From Bdellovibrio sp. 28-41-41 (GTDB lineage: Bacteria; Bdellovibrionota; Bdellovibrionia; Bdellovibrionales; Bdellovibrionaceae), in contig NCGL01000002.1 of the NCBI GenBank assembly GCA_002256935.1, positions 35,152 to 99,151 of the forward strand: a stretch of DNA of 64,000 bases, written 5' to 3'. The stretch's first letter is position 1, and every line of letters begins with the position of its first letter. The notes below the pieces were generated by a model, which was given only the letters and a program-made list of their open reading frames with translations, did not search any database and was not told the origin of the DNA. The position numbers were made by a program, and so were the translations under genes. Positions 37,224 to 45,473 of the stretch are shown here, one piece after another.

Positions 37224-37904
37224 TAGAAGTTTTTTTGTTAGCTCGGTCCATGATCGCGCTTTATCAGCCGATAAAATAACCGTGTGAATCCCGACCTTAC
37301 GTGCCGGTCCATCTTTAAATTCACTATCACCGATTAAAACACAACGACGAGCATCTAAATTAAATAATTTCAGCGAATTCGTGTAGTATTCAACATTGGG
37401 TTTGCATCCAATTGAGTTTTGCGAATGAGTGAAGCCTGAAAAATCGTTTAGGTCAAACCCCGCCCACTCTAAGCGTTTTTTCACGTTAAACTCTGGCCAA
37501 ATAGGATTTGTCCAAACGTACATTTTCTTTCCGCGCGCTTTTGCGTGCTTTATAAACTCGTGCGATTTCGGAACCGGAGTGAACAACTTTTGCCAAGCAA
37601 GGAAGTCATGATGATAATATTGATTTAGCTCGTGAAGAATTACGTCTTCAGGGGCATTAGATTGTTTTTGGCAGGTCGCCACGAGCAACGAATAATTATT
37701 CAAACCCGTAGTGCTGTTGTTCTTTAACATCGCTGCAATGGCTCGACTCACTATAGGAATTGTTTTGATATAACCAAAAATTTTTCGGAATCGCCGAAAA
37801 AGTCCCAGCGAATTATAAAACAAAAACTTCTTTTTTGGCGAATCGACTAGTGTACCATCAAGGTCGAAAAGGATGTAGTCGTAATTATCATTGAAGGACG
37901 CCAT
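37212..37904 (-). CDS. HAD-superfamily hydrolase
   Basis: Motif I is FDLDGTLVDS, motif II lies in YVWTNP, and motifs III/IV are in CKPNVEYY and LIGDSEFKDGPA. These define a phosphoglycolate-phosphatase-like HAD phosphatase of 230 residues with a helical cap. It is the only minus-strand gene among the plus-strand genes of the left half and is divergent from the epimerase gene by 23 bases. It may remove a phosphate from a pathway intermediate; the substrate is unknown. Confidence 0.85.
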   Translation of the reverse strand: MASFNDNYDYILFDLDGTLVDSPKKKFLFYNSLGLFRRFRKIFGYIKTIPIVSRAIAAMLKNNSTTGLNNYSLLVATCQKQSNAPEDVILHELNQYYHHDFLAWQKLFTPVPKSHEFIKHAKARGKKMYVWTNPIWPEFNVKKRLEWAGFDLNDFSGFTHSQNSIGCKPNVEYYTNSLKLFNLDARRCVLIGDSEFKDGPARKVGIHTVILSADKARSWTELTKKLLLDN

Positions 37905-37927
37905 ATAATATGAAACGATAAATCAGA

Positions 37928-38941
37928 ATGAGCGCAAGAGAAACAACTATTTTAGTTACTGGAGCCGATGGATTTGTAGGGACACACCTGTGCCGCGCTT
38001 TGTGCCAGAAATACACGGTTTATGCGTTTATGCTGCCCAGTCAGATGGCCACTTTTAAAGAAAAATGGGGACAACAAGATTCTTCCCACTTAAAAATTTT
38101 ACCTGGAGAGTTTTCAGAATTAGGAAAACTACTTTTGCCCCTGCCCGCCGTTGATTACGCCGTTCATTGTGCGGGAACTATGCTCGGTGCAAAATACGAA
38201 AATTATTTGGTTTCTAATTTCAATATCACCGAGCAGTTGATTGCACAGCTACCCAAAACACTTAAAAAGATTATTTTCCTATCGTCACAAAGCGCACTTG
38301 GCCCGAGTGATTCGGCAGATAATAAATTATCCCCTTACGCAATGGCCAACCCCATTTCCTTTTACGGCAAAACCAAATTGATGGCAGAACAAGCCGTTTT
38401 AAATTCGTCACTGCCAGCACTTGTCTTTAGGCCCGCCCCGGTATTGGGTCCTGAGGATAAAACATTTCTTGAGATTTTCCAGACCGCCGACACTGGCAAA
38501 TTTCCAATACTTGGCCAAAAACAGAAAGTGTTTCAGTTCGTTTATATTCAAGATTTAGTGCGCGCAATTGAGACCGCATTGTTTTCAGATCATAAAAATA
38601 AAATTTACCATATATCGTACCCTAATGCTGCTGATTGGAACCAAATGAAAACGGCCATCGAAACCGTTCTTGGACGGCCTCTAAAAATACTTTTTTTGAA
38701 TCCAACTCTGACGTTTCTGTATTTGAAATTTTTCGATATCAAAGAGGCCTTAACAGGGAAAAAGACTAATAAAAATGTAAACAAGATGGGCGAAATGATG
38801 GCGCCTTACTGGGTATTTGACACCTCTCATTTTACGCTCGATACGGGATTTTCTTATCAGTACAATCTCTATGAAACCATATCTTTGACCTACCGCTGGT
38901 ATCAGCAGAATTCGTGGACTCGCCCAAATTTAACGCAGTAA
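37928..38941 (+). CDS. NAD-dependent epimerase/dehydratase family reductase
   Basis: An extended SDR: N-terminal TGADGFVGTHLC Rossmann motif and the catalytic YGKTK (YxxxK). The 337 residues resemble epimerases and 3-beta-hydroxysteroid-type reductases. In Caulobacter the ketosphinganine/ketoceramide reductase CerR belongs to this family and is encoded near serine palmitoyltransferase. Here an alpha-oxoamine synthase gene follows 51 bases downstream, so reduction of its beta-keto product is a reasonable guess. Confidence 0.75.
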   Translation: MSARETTILVTGADGFVGTHLCRALCQKYTVYAFMLPSQMATFKEKWGQQDSSHLKILPGEFSELGKLLLPLPAVDYAVHCAGTMLGAKYENYLVSNFNITEQLIAQLPKTLKKIIFLSSQSALGPSDSADNKLSPYAMANPISFYGKTKLMAEQAVLNSSLPALVFRPAPVLGPEDKTFLEIFQTADTGKFPILGQKQKVFQFVYIQDLVRAIETALFSDHKNKIYHISYPNAADWNQMKTAIETVLGRPLKILFLNPTLTFLYLKFFDIKEALTGKKTNKNVNKMGEMMAPYWVFDTSHFTLDTGFSYQYNLYETISLTYRWYQQNSWTRPNLTQ

Positions 38942-38992
38942 TTTGTTTGAAAAAAACTAGGCAATCTTAGATAAAAATTTTAACCTTTATAA

Positions 38993-40270
38993 ATGGATAA
39001 ATCAGAAAGCTGGAATGACAATACATCGGATGCGGTCAATTTATTAACCTTAGCTAGTCAGTTTAAAGGCAACATAGACGCGGACGCTGCGCTTTTCGAA
39101 AGTTTTTTTCGTCCGCTCTACAATGAAGGCAAACTTTTATATCACCGCGAAATTATTTCGCCTGTTGATCGTCGTGTGTTGGTTAAAGATCCTATTACCG
39201 GAAAAACTATCGACATGATCATGATGGGTTCAAATAACTATCTTGGTTTTGCCAACGATCCAGAAGTTAAAGAAAAGGCAAAAGAATCTATCGACAAACA
39301 AGGCCTGGGCATGGGCGGCCCGATGTTACTGAATGGAACATCTCGACTGCACAGAACAGTAGAAGAACGTCTGGCTCACTTCAAAGGCAAAGAAGATTGC
39401 ATTATTTTGCCATCTGGGTATATGACAAGTTTAACATGGGTTACGACTTTAGTTTCTGATGCCGCCATTTTATTTTTCGACGAAATTTCGCACGCGTCGG
39501 TAATTGACGGCATCAAACTTGGTCGCAAGACGGCATTTCGCTTTAATCACAATGATCCAGATGATCTAGAAAAAATGCTAAAAAAATACCGCGACAAAGA
39601 TGCTAAACGCGATCTTTGGGTAACGACTCAAGGTGTGTACTCAATGAATGGTGAACTCGCACCGGTCAAAGAAATCTCTGACGTCTGCGAAAAGTACGGC
39701 GCTAAATACGTTATCGACGATGCGCACGGAACCGGCGTTATGGGCAAAGGCCGCGGTATGGCCGAAGAAGTCGGCATTGCTAAACGTTTGCAGTACTCAA
39801 TGGGCACGTTCTCAAAAGCATTTTCAATTACCGGCGGTTTCTTTGCCGCAGATAAAAACACAGTTAATTTTTTAAGATTCTTTTCGCGTCCCTATTTCTT
39901 TACAGCGTCGCTATCTCCGGTATCTATGGCTGTTGTTTTGGCGTGCCTTGATATTTTAGAACGGTCTACTGAACGCGTGGATAAATTGCACACTAATATT
40001 AAATTGTTTTACGAATACTTAGATAAAGCTAACATCAAGTACACTCGTACAGGCAGTGCAATCATTCCTGTTTTCCCACCAACTCCAGAAAGCTTCCGTG
40101 TATTGTCTCAAAAGCTTCACGAAAATGGTTTATTTGTGAATCCGATCGAACCTCCAGGGGTTCCTAAAGGTGGCGAGCGCTTCCGCGTTTCGTTGATGTC
40201 TACTCATACGCCAAAAGATATTCAAGATGCCGTGGATATTTTAAAATCTACGTACGAGAGATATGCATAA
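38993..40270 (+). CDS. Alpha-oxoamine synthase (serine palmitoyltransferase/KBL type)
   Basis: A PLP enzyme of 425 residues joining an acyl thioester to an amino acid with loss of CO2. Key residues are visible: the PLP-stacking histidine 167 in DEISHAS, the DDAHGTG motif (about 242-248) and the PLP lysine 275 in GTFSKAF. The extra N-terminal 50 residues resemble bacterial serine palmitoyltransferases more than KBL or BioF. Neighbours (epimerase-type reductase, DAG/sphingoid kinase) favour a sphingoid-like base. It shares one base with the next gene. Confidence 0.85.
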   Translation: MDKSESWNDNTSDAVNLLTLASQFKGNIDADAALFESFFRPLYNEGKLLYHREIISPVDRRVLVKDPITGKTIDMIMMGSNNYLGFANDPEVKEKAKESIDKQGLGMGGPMLLNGTSRLHRTVEERLAHFKGKEDCIILPSGYMTSLTWVTTLVSDAAILFFDEISHASVIDGIKLGRKTAFRFNHNDPDDLEKMLKKYRDKDAKRDLWVTTQGVYSMNGELAPVKEISDVCEKYGAKYVIDDAHGTGVMGKGRGMAEEVGIAKRLQYSMGTFSKAFSITGGFFAADKNTVNFLRFFSRPYFFTASLSPVSMAVVLACLDILERSTERVDKLHTNIKLFYEYLDKANIKYTRTGSAIIPVFPPTPESFRVLSQKLHENGLFVNPIEPPGVPKGGERFRVSLMSTHTPKDIQDAVDILKSTYERYA

Positions 40271-40866
40271 TGAAATGGGTGGTTACGGGTCTGGATGGAT
40301 CGGGTAAAGACACACAAATTCAGAATATTATTAATTACGGTAAATCGAAAAACAAAACGGTCTTGTCCTATTCTATATGGGATAGTTTACAATTATTTGC
40401 AGCGATCCCTCAAACTGAGATGAAAAATACTCTCGATATTTTTTTGACGAAAATGACACCTCAGGCTCGTTCTCTATTCCTACAATCTATGTTAATGGAA
40501 AGCGAAAAAAAAATAGATTTTGCTGCCTATGACTTAGTAATTTTCAATGCGGGTTTGCCTAAATACGCGGCCAGCGAGCATTCTCTGGGCTGTCCTTTAT
40601 CTTTGTGGTTTGCGATGGAGACCCACTTCAAATACCCAGACAAAACCATCTTTTTAAAATGTTCCGTCGATACAGTAAAAAGCCGCAAAACCGACTTGTC
40701 TTCATATGAAAAACTTTTCTGGGATAGACTCGATACGTACAAAGAAAACTTGGAACACTATATTTCTCAGTTAGAAAACGTGATTGAAATCAATGGCGAT
40801 TTGGAGGCTCCTAAAGTTTTCGAGCAAATTCGTGTTAAAGCCGAGTTATTTGCTGATGACGTCTAA
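40270..40866 (+). CDS. Thymidylate-kinase-like P-loop kinase
   Basis: The N-terminus has a P-loop, GLDGSGKDT (residues 7-15), as in dTMP kinases, in a 198-residue protein. The LID region appears degenerate, and the housekeeping dTMP kinase signature DRY/DRF after the DNA-base-binding helix is not evident. In this setting it probably phosphorylates another small molecule or pathway intermediate. It overlaps the oxoamine synthase stop (ATGA type) and the DAGK-like start by 11 bases. Confidence 0.65.
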   Translation: MKWVVTGLDGSGKDTQIQNIINYGKSKNKTVLSYSIWDSLQLFAAIPQTEMKNTLDIFLTKMTPQARSLFLQSMLMESEKKIDFAAYDLVIFNAGLPKYAASEHSLGCPLSLWFAMETHFKYPDKTIFLKCSVDTVKSRKTDLSSYEKLFWDRLDTYKENLEHYISQLENVIEINGDLEAPKVFEQIRVKAELFADDV

Positions 40867-41773
40867 AATATTCATCAATCAAGATTCATTCGGTCAAAAT
40901 TCAATTTATAAATGGAACAAAGTTTCCACAGCCCTACCTGATTTAGAACCGGTGGTGCTGCCGTCTGACGAGCTGACTCAGAAAATGCGCACTCACATTC
41001 AAACGAACAATTCATTAATCATTGGCGGCGGCGATGGAACTATCCACCATACTCTTAATTCAGTGTTTCAAAATGATTTCGATTTTCACCGTGTGCGATT
41101 AGGTATCGTTGGACTCGGTAGTTCATGCAGTTTTTTGAAGTCAGTTCCGTCCGCACAAAAAGAGAATTCGGTTCCCTATATTACGGATAGTTCCAGTGAG
41201 TCCAGTGTTGATATCGGCAAAGTGTTTTTTAAAACCGAAGACGGCACTCAACATACCAAATACTTTGTAGCCAACGGATCGATAGGATTTCTAGCTTTAG
41301 GAAATCAGTTGTTCAATCAAAAGGGGGGCCTGACTCAGAGGCTTAAGAGCCTTTCAACAGACGCCGCCAATAATTACATCTTTGTGAAGAGTCTTTTTAA
41401 ATACACTCCAGTGCGTGCCACCGTTGCCGACACCGCGGAAAAGAAATACTTAAATATCCAGTTTCTAAAAGCAAAACACTACACGGGTGAGTACTTTTTC
41501 GAACGAGGAAACTCACTACAAAGTGGATTACTCGATTTTCATTTATTTGACGATCTGGGTCCCATGCACACGTTGAAGGTTTTCTACAACCTCACATTGA
41601 AAAATGAGTTCAAATCGCCGACTCATATTGAATTCAAAGACAAATCTATAACAATTAAAACTGATCAACCTGTGCCGTTTGAGTTGGACGGCGAAATCTA
41701 TCAAGGCAAAGAATTTTTAGTTGAATGCGTTCCTAGAAAACTAAGACTGATGACTGAATTGGAAAAGGTTTAA
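40856..41773 (+). CDS. Diacylglycerol/sphingoid kinase-like protein (DAGK catalytic family)
   Basis: The family motif GGDGT appears at residues 58-62 (IIGGGDGTIHHTLN), followed by the lipid-kinase GLGSSCSFLKS loop and a C-terminal beta domain with PFELDGEIYQG. It would phosphorylate a lipid alcohol from ATP, such as diacylglycerol, a sphingoid base or a ceramide-like lipid. I place the start at the ATG at 40856 (MTSKIFINQD), overlapping the previous gene; a longer frame from 40784 is unlikely. The 305 residues are normal. Confidence 0.8.
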   Translation: MTSKIFINQDSFGQNSIYKWNKVSTALPDLEPVVLPSDELTQKMRTHIQTNNSLIIGGGDGTIHHTLNSVFQNDFDFHRVRLGIVGLGSSCSFLKSVPSAQKENSVPYITDSSSESSVDIGKVFFKTEDGTQHTKYFVANGSIGFLALGNQLFNQKGGLTQRLKSLSTDAANNYIFVKSLFKYTPVRATVADTAEKKYLNIQFLKAKHYTGEYFFERGNSLQSGLLDFHLFDDLGPMHTLKVFYNLTLKNEFKSPTHIEFKDKSITIKTDQPVPFELDGEIYQGKEFLVECVPRKLRLMTELEKV

Positions 41774-41775
41774 AC

Positions 41776-42819
41776 ATGAAACTAGCCGCCCTAAATGAAT
41801 TCTCAACCTTACAGAACCTTATTCAGTCGATCCCTCGCAGCCCTAAACAAACTCATTCGTTCTTTCAAAGTGACGCTGAAATTTTGCGATTGTCGGAAAA
41901 TAGTTTCCTGGCGCTGAGTTTGGATATTGTAGGCGATGAGCAATCTTGGGGGTTGATTTCAAATCCTCGCTTGCTTGGGCAGCATGCTTTAGAAACCGCA
42001 CTCAGCGACCTTGCCGCCGTTGGTGTTTTTCCCAAAGGGTTCTTGCAAGGATTGATCATTAGTCGTAATCATGACAATGAATTTATCCAAAACGTTTTGT
42101 CAGGCATCAATGATGTCGCTCTAAAGCATGGGTTATATCTATTTGGTGGCGATACGGCGTCTGGGCAAAGTTTTAGCATCCACCTTACCGTTGTTGGTCA
42201 CTCGACAACAAAACCCATTTCGCGCGCGGGAATGAATATCGGTGACAAGATTTATTCCACGGGAAAACCAGGCAAGGGAAACGCGCTTGTCGCTGAACGT
42301 TGGTTTAATAAGTCTAAACCCTTGGCTAATGAAAGTGATTTCCTGGCCCAAGCCCGATTAAAAGAATCAAACGTCATCAAACGATTTGCTAGCTGCATGA
42401 TTGATTCGAGCGACGGTTTTCTAAATTCATTGGATCTTCTTGTTCGAGTCAATGGAATGGGCATAGAGTGCACGCAACCACTATCAGGCTTACTACACCC
42501 CTTGGCTACGGCGGCGGTTACTAAATTTAAAATTACCCCGTGGTCGTTACTTGCCGGCGAGTTTGGTGACTACGAATTAGTTTTTAGTGTTCCCGCTCAG
42601 CACCAGCTTGAATTTGAAAACCAATACACACAAGAATTTCAAAATTTGACTTTTATAGGCGAGGCGACAGCAATCGCTGAACTTAAGCTAAAAAATAATT
42701 TGGGGACATTGGTTTCTTACGATGCTTCAATAGCCAGAAATCTATATCGCCATCGTGCGGACGATCAGACGACGTATTTGAATGCCTTTCTTAAATTGGG
42801 AACAGATTTAGGATTCTGA
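41776..42819 (+). CDS. ThiL-like AIR synthase/PurM superfamily kinase homologue (copy 2)
   Basis: This 347-residue protein is a diverged paralogue of the gene at 36.2 kb: TALSDLAAVGVFPKG, LFGGDTASGQ and SRAGMNIGDKIYSTG occupy the same positions, and SCMIDSSDGFLNSLD matches the ThiL DISDGL-type motif. It begins 3 bases after the DAGK-like gene. Two such homologues in one lipid-type cluster point to a repeated ATP-dependent step or a heteromeric enzyme rather than thiamine synthesis. Confidence 0.75.
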   Translation: MKLAALNEFSTLQNLIQSIPRSPKQTHSFFQSDAEILRLSENSFLALSLDIVGDEQSWGLISNPRLLGQHALETALSDLAAVGVFPKGFLQGLIISRNHDNEFIQNVLSGINDVALKHGLYLFGGDTASGQSFSIHLTVVGHSTTKPISRAGMNIGDKIYSTGKPGKGNALVAERWFNKSKPLANESDFLAQARLKESNVIKRFASCMIDSSDGFLNSLDLLVRVNGMGIECTQPLSGLLHPLATAAVTKFKITPWSLLAGEFGDYELVFSVPAQHQLEFENQYTQEFQNLTFIGEATAIAELKLKNNLGTLVSYDASIARNLYRHRADDQTTYLNAFLKLGTDLGF

Positions 42820-43572
42820 TTTAGGGCGATTTCTAAAACTTTTATCCATCTGTGACTTTATTAATTTAAAGTAGGTCGAATCCGGTAGAATGTTCATCGA
42901 CTGAGTCAAAATTTTCAAATCTAAAGGAAATGAAATATCGGTTTCTTTACGTTTTATCTGCTTCACAATATGCTGAGCCGCTTTTTCGCCACTCCACATT
43001 TTATCAGACTTTACTTCCATACTACGAGACATCGGCGTGTCCACTAAGCCCGGGCGAATTTCAAAAAATTCGATTCCTTGATTTTCTAAATCCATGCGCA
43101 AACCTTCAAAAAAGACATGCATGGCAGCCTTAGTTCCAAAATAAGAAGCGCCGTTAGGCAAACTGCGATTCAACATCAGAGCCGATACCACCGCAATGAT
43201 TCCCGTTTTTTGCTTCAGTAAATCTGGAAGCACACATTCTAAACTATTTAAAAAACCAAAAAAATTGGTATCCATTAGATTTTTAACATCGTCTGCTTTG
43301 AAATTTTTGAAATCGGTGATTTGTGCCTGGCCAACACTGTAAATGAAACCGTCAATTACCGCCCATTTGCTTTTACACATATCGATTGCGTCTTTGATAT
43401 TCTGCTTGTTTCTAACGTCACCTTCAAAATTCAAAATGTTGTCGTTAGGTTTTGGAAATGGACGCCGACTGAACGTGCAAACTCGATTGTTCTTTGAAAG
43501 TTCGGTCGCCAATGCCTCGCCGATTCCACTGGAGGCACCAAAAATAATAATAGTTTTGTCTTTCAAATCCAT
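42808..43572 (-). CDS. Short-chain dehydrogenase/reductase
   Basis: A classical SDR of 254 residues: GASSGIGEAL cofactor loop, an NxxG-equivalent region (YSVGQAQ), and catalytic SYFGTK (YxxxK). It resembles ketoreductases such as ketosphinganine reductases and acyl reductases, which cannot be separated by eye. It converges on the ThiL-like gene (12-base overlap) and is divergent from the P450 gene, 20 bases away, so the two may share a control region. Confidence 0.85.
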   Translation of the reverse strand: MDLKDKTIIIFGASSGIGEALATELSKNNRVCTFSRRPFPKPNDNILNFEGDVRNKQNIKDAIDMCKSKWAVIDGFIYSVGQAQITDFKNFKADDVKNLMDTNFFGFLNSLECVLPDLLKQKTGIIAVVSALMLNRSLPNGASYFGTKAAMHVFFEGLRMDLENQGIEFFEIRPGLVDTPMSRSMEVKSDKMWSGEKAAQHIVKQIKRKETDISFPLDLKILTQSMNILPDSTYFKLIKSQMDKSFRNRPKSES

Positions 43573-43592
43573 ATTGATTACAATCCTAGCTA

Positions 43593-44915
43593 ATGTCCCC
43601 TAATCTTGCGCCTCCGGGCCCGAATAGTCTACCTTTTGTTGGCATCATACCGCAGTTGATTCGCGATCCGCTCGGTACGTTCAAAAATATGCACGAAAAA
43701 TATGGTGGTTTTGTTAGGTTTCAGAAAGGACAGTCTTTTCGTTATATTTGTTTTGATCCGGACGCGATCCAACACATACTGGTGGGTAACGCCAGAAATT
43801 ATACGAAAAGTAAGCGCTATGAAAAATTAAAAACATTTCTTGGCTCGGGATTAGTTACGGCAGAAGGTCAGTTATGGCAACAGCAGCGCAAAGCTGCTCA
43901 ACCCGGTTTTTCTCCACCCGCGATGAAAGACTATTTCAATACAATTAAAAAAGTGACTGAATCTACCGTTCAGCGGATCGCAAAAAACAAGGTCATGGAT
44001 CTGCAATCCCAAATGATCGAGATCACGCTATCGATTATCAGCCAAACTATGTTTCACTTAGATTTATCTTCGCAGACGGAAGTGCTCTCACCAGCATTTG
44101 AATATTGTGTTTCCTTTATGAATCGTCGTATGGAAGCCTTTATTGATTGGGATGAATACTACGTCACTAGCCGGGGTAAAAAATTTAACTCGTATAAAAC
44201 ATTGATCGACAAACTGATGTTAGATGTGATCCGCCAAAGGAAAGAATACAGAAAAGAAAACTTAGTACAACATCAGGACTATTTAGAAACACTTCTTCAA
44301 GAACAAATTAAAAATCCTCATGATATCAGTGATTCTATCATCAAAGATCAGCTGATCACATTTGTAATGGCGGGGCACGAGACCTCCGCAAATATGTTAA
44401 GCTGGACACTGCTGCTGTTACTACAGCATCCAAAGAAAATGATTGAGGCCACAGAGTTCGCACGTTCTATCGACGTGTCTGACTATTCGGACTTGCCAAA
44501 ACTAGCTCCGCTCGAAAATATTTTGAAGGAATCTTTGCGATTGTATCCACCGGTTTGGATGATCTCGAGAGACTCTTTAGGCCCTGACACCATCATGGGT
44601 TACAACATCGGCATGAACAGCACGATCAATTTGTGTCCATATGTCACTCACCGCAGTGACAAGTATTGGAATGATCCAAACTCGTTTATTCCGGAACGTT
44701 TTGAACAAGAATATAATAAAAAAGCTTACTTTCCATTTTCTTCGGGACCCCGATCATGTATCGGTAGTCAGTTGGCACTGATGGAAGGAAAATGGATTTT
44801 ATATCAACTACTTCGTAATTTTAATTTGCGTTGCGATCGCGTGGATCTTACTCCCAGCATCAGTGTGGTGCTCAAGCCCAAGCATCCGCACATCATCAGT
44901 GCGTTCAAAGTCTAA
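43593..44915 (+). CDS. Cytochrome P450
   Basis: All P450 signatures are present in 440 residues: proline-rich N-terminus PPGPNSLP, I-helix AGHETSANML, K-helix ESLR (ExxR) and haem-binding FSSGPRSCIG with the ligand cysteine near residue 389. There is no membrane anchor, so it is a soluble class I-type enzyme needing an external reductase or ferredoxin; none is encoded nearby. Sequence style is like fatty-acid hydroxylases (CYP102/CYP4 side). It overlaps the 3' end of a converging hypothetical gene. Confidence 0.93.
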   Translation: MSPNLAPPGPNSLPFVGIIPQLIRDPLGTFKNMHEKYGGFVRFQKGQSFRYICFDPDAIQHILVGNARNYTKSKRYEKLKTFLGSGLVTAEGQLWQQQRKAAQPGFSPPAMKDYFNTIKKVTESTVQRIAKNKVMDLQSQMIEITLSIISQTMFHLDLSSQTEVLSPAFEYCVSFMNRRMEAFIDWDEYYVTSRGKKFNSYKTLIDKLMLDVIRQRKEYRKENLVQHQDYLETLLQEQIKNPHDISDSIIKDQLITFVMAGHETSANMLSWTLLLLLQHPKKMIEATEFARSIDVSDYSDLPKLAPLENILKESLRLYPPVWMISRDSLGPDTIMGYNIGMNSTINLCPYVTHRSDKYWNDPNSFIPERFEQEYNKKAYFPFSSGPRSCIGSQLALMEGKWILYQLLRNFNLRCDRVDLTPSISVVLKPKHPHIISAFKV

Positions 44916-45400
44916 CGTCGTCGTTTTACAATCGGTAGCTGAATGATTTTCCCCATATCTTCCCACTCGAAAATATTTCGTCGAGGAGTCGGCTTACGGT
45001 GCTCGTGTAATTTGATAATTTGGCAGAGTGAAAGCTCTGGTGGCAATTCTAAGAAACTCCAATAACGTCGATTCACATAAGCCTCGACCACCCATTTTTC
45101 CCCGCTCGCTAAAGACTTCCATGGAATTTTTACTTGTGATTCACAATCCATTTCCAAGTCATAGGTCCGGAACCAATGACTGATGGACGAGCGACACGAT
45201 TTAGAAAATGTCTTCATAAAAATCAGCTTCTGATTTTTATGAAACACCATCTGCCAGCGTTGCGTGCCTTCTAGGAAAGAGATTTCGACGCTGACGTAGC
45301 GTTTGTTGAAATCATTTTTTGATTCAGCCAGGCTCATGCTCTTCAATCGCATCAACGCAGCTACTGGACCTTCGTTATAGTTTGGTAAGTTTGTATACAT
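44912..45400 (-). CDS. Hypothetical protein
   Basis: I do not recognise this protein of about 162 residues. It is basic, has no signal peptide or membrane helix, and contains many aromatic residues in its centre. An AGGAG ribosome site lies 6 bases before the ATG at 45398-45400; a GTG one codon earlier is less likely. It follows the swivel-domain gene on the minus strand, with a 73-base gap, and ends within the P450 3' end. Confidence 0.55.
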   Translation of the reverse strand: MYTNLPNYNEGPVAALMRLKSMSLAESKNDFNKRYVSVEISFLEGTQRWQMVFHKNQKLIFMKTFSKSCRSSISHWFRTYDLEMDCESQVKIPWKSLASGEKWVVEAYVNRRYWSFLELPPELSLCQIIKLHEHRKPTPRRNIFEWEDMGKIIQLPIVKRRR

Positions 45401-45473
45401 CACGCGCTCCTGTGTATTTCAGAACCGGAGCAGGATCAATGCCAGTAATAAATATTCGGCAAATATCTAGACC

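Noticed and set aside
40270..40866. Housekeeping thymidylate kinase (tmk)
   Set aside because: The P-loop fits, but the nucleotide-specific motifs look degenerate and the gene overlaps lipid-pathway genes, so a specialised kinase is more likely.
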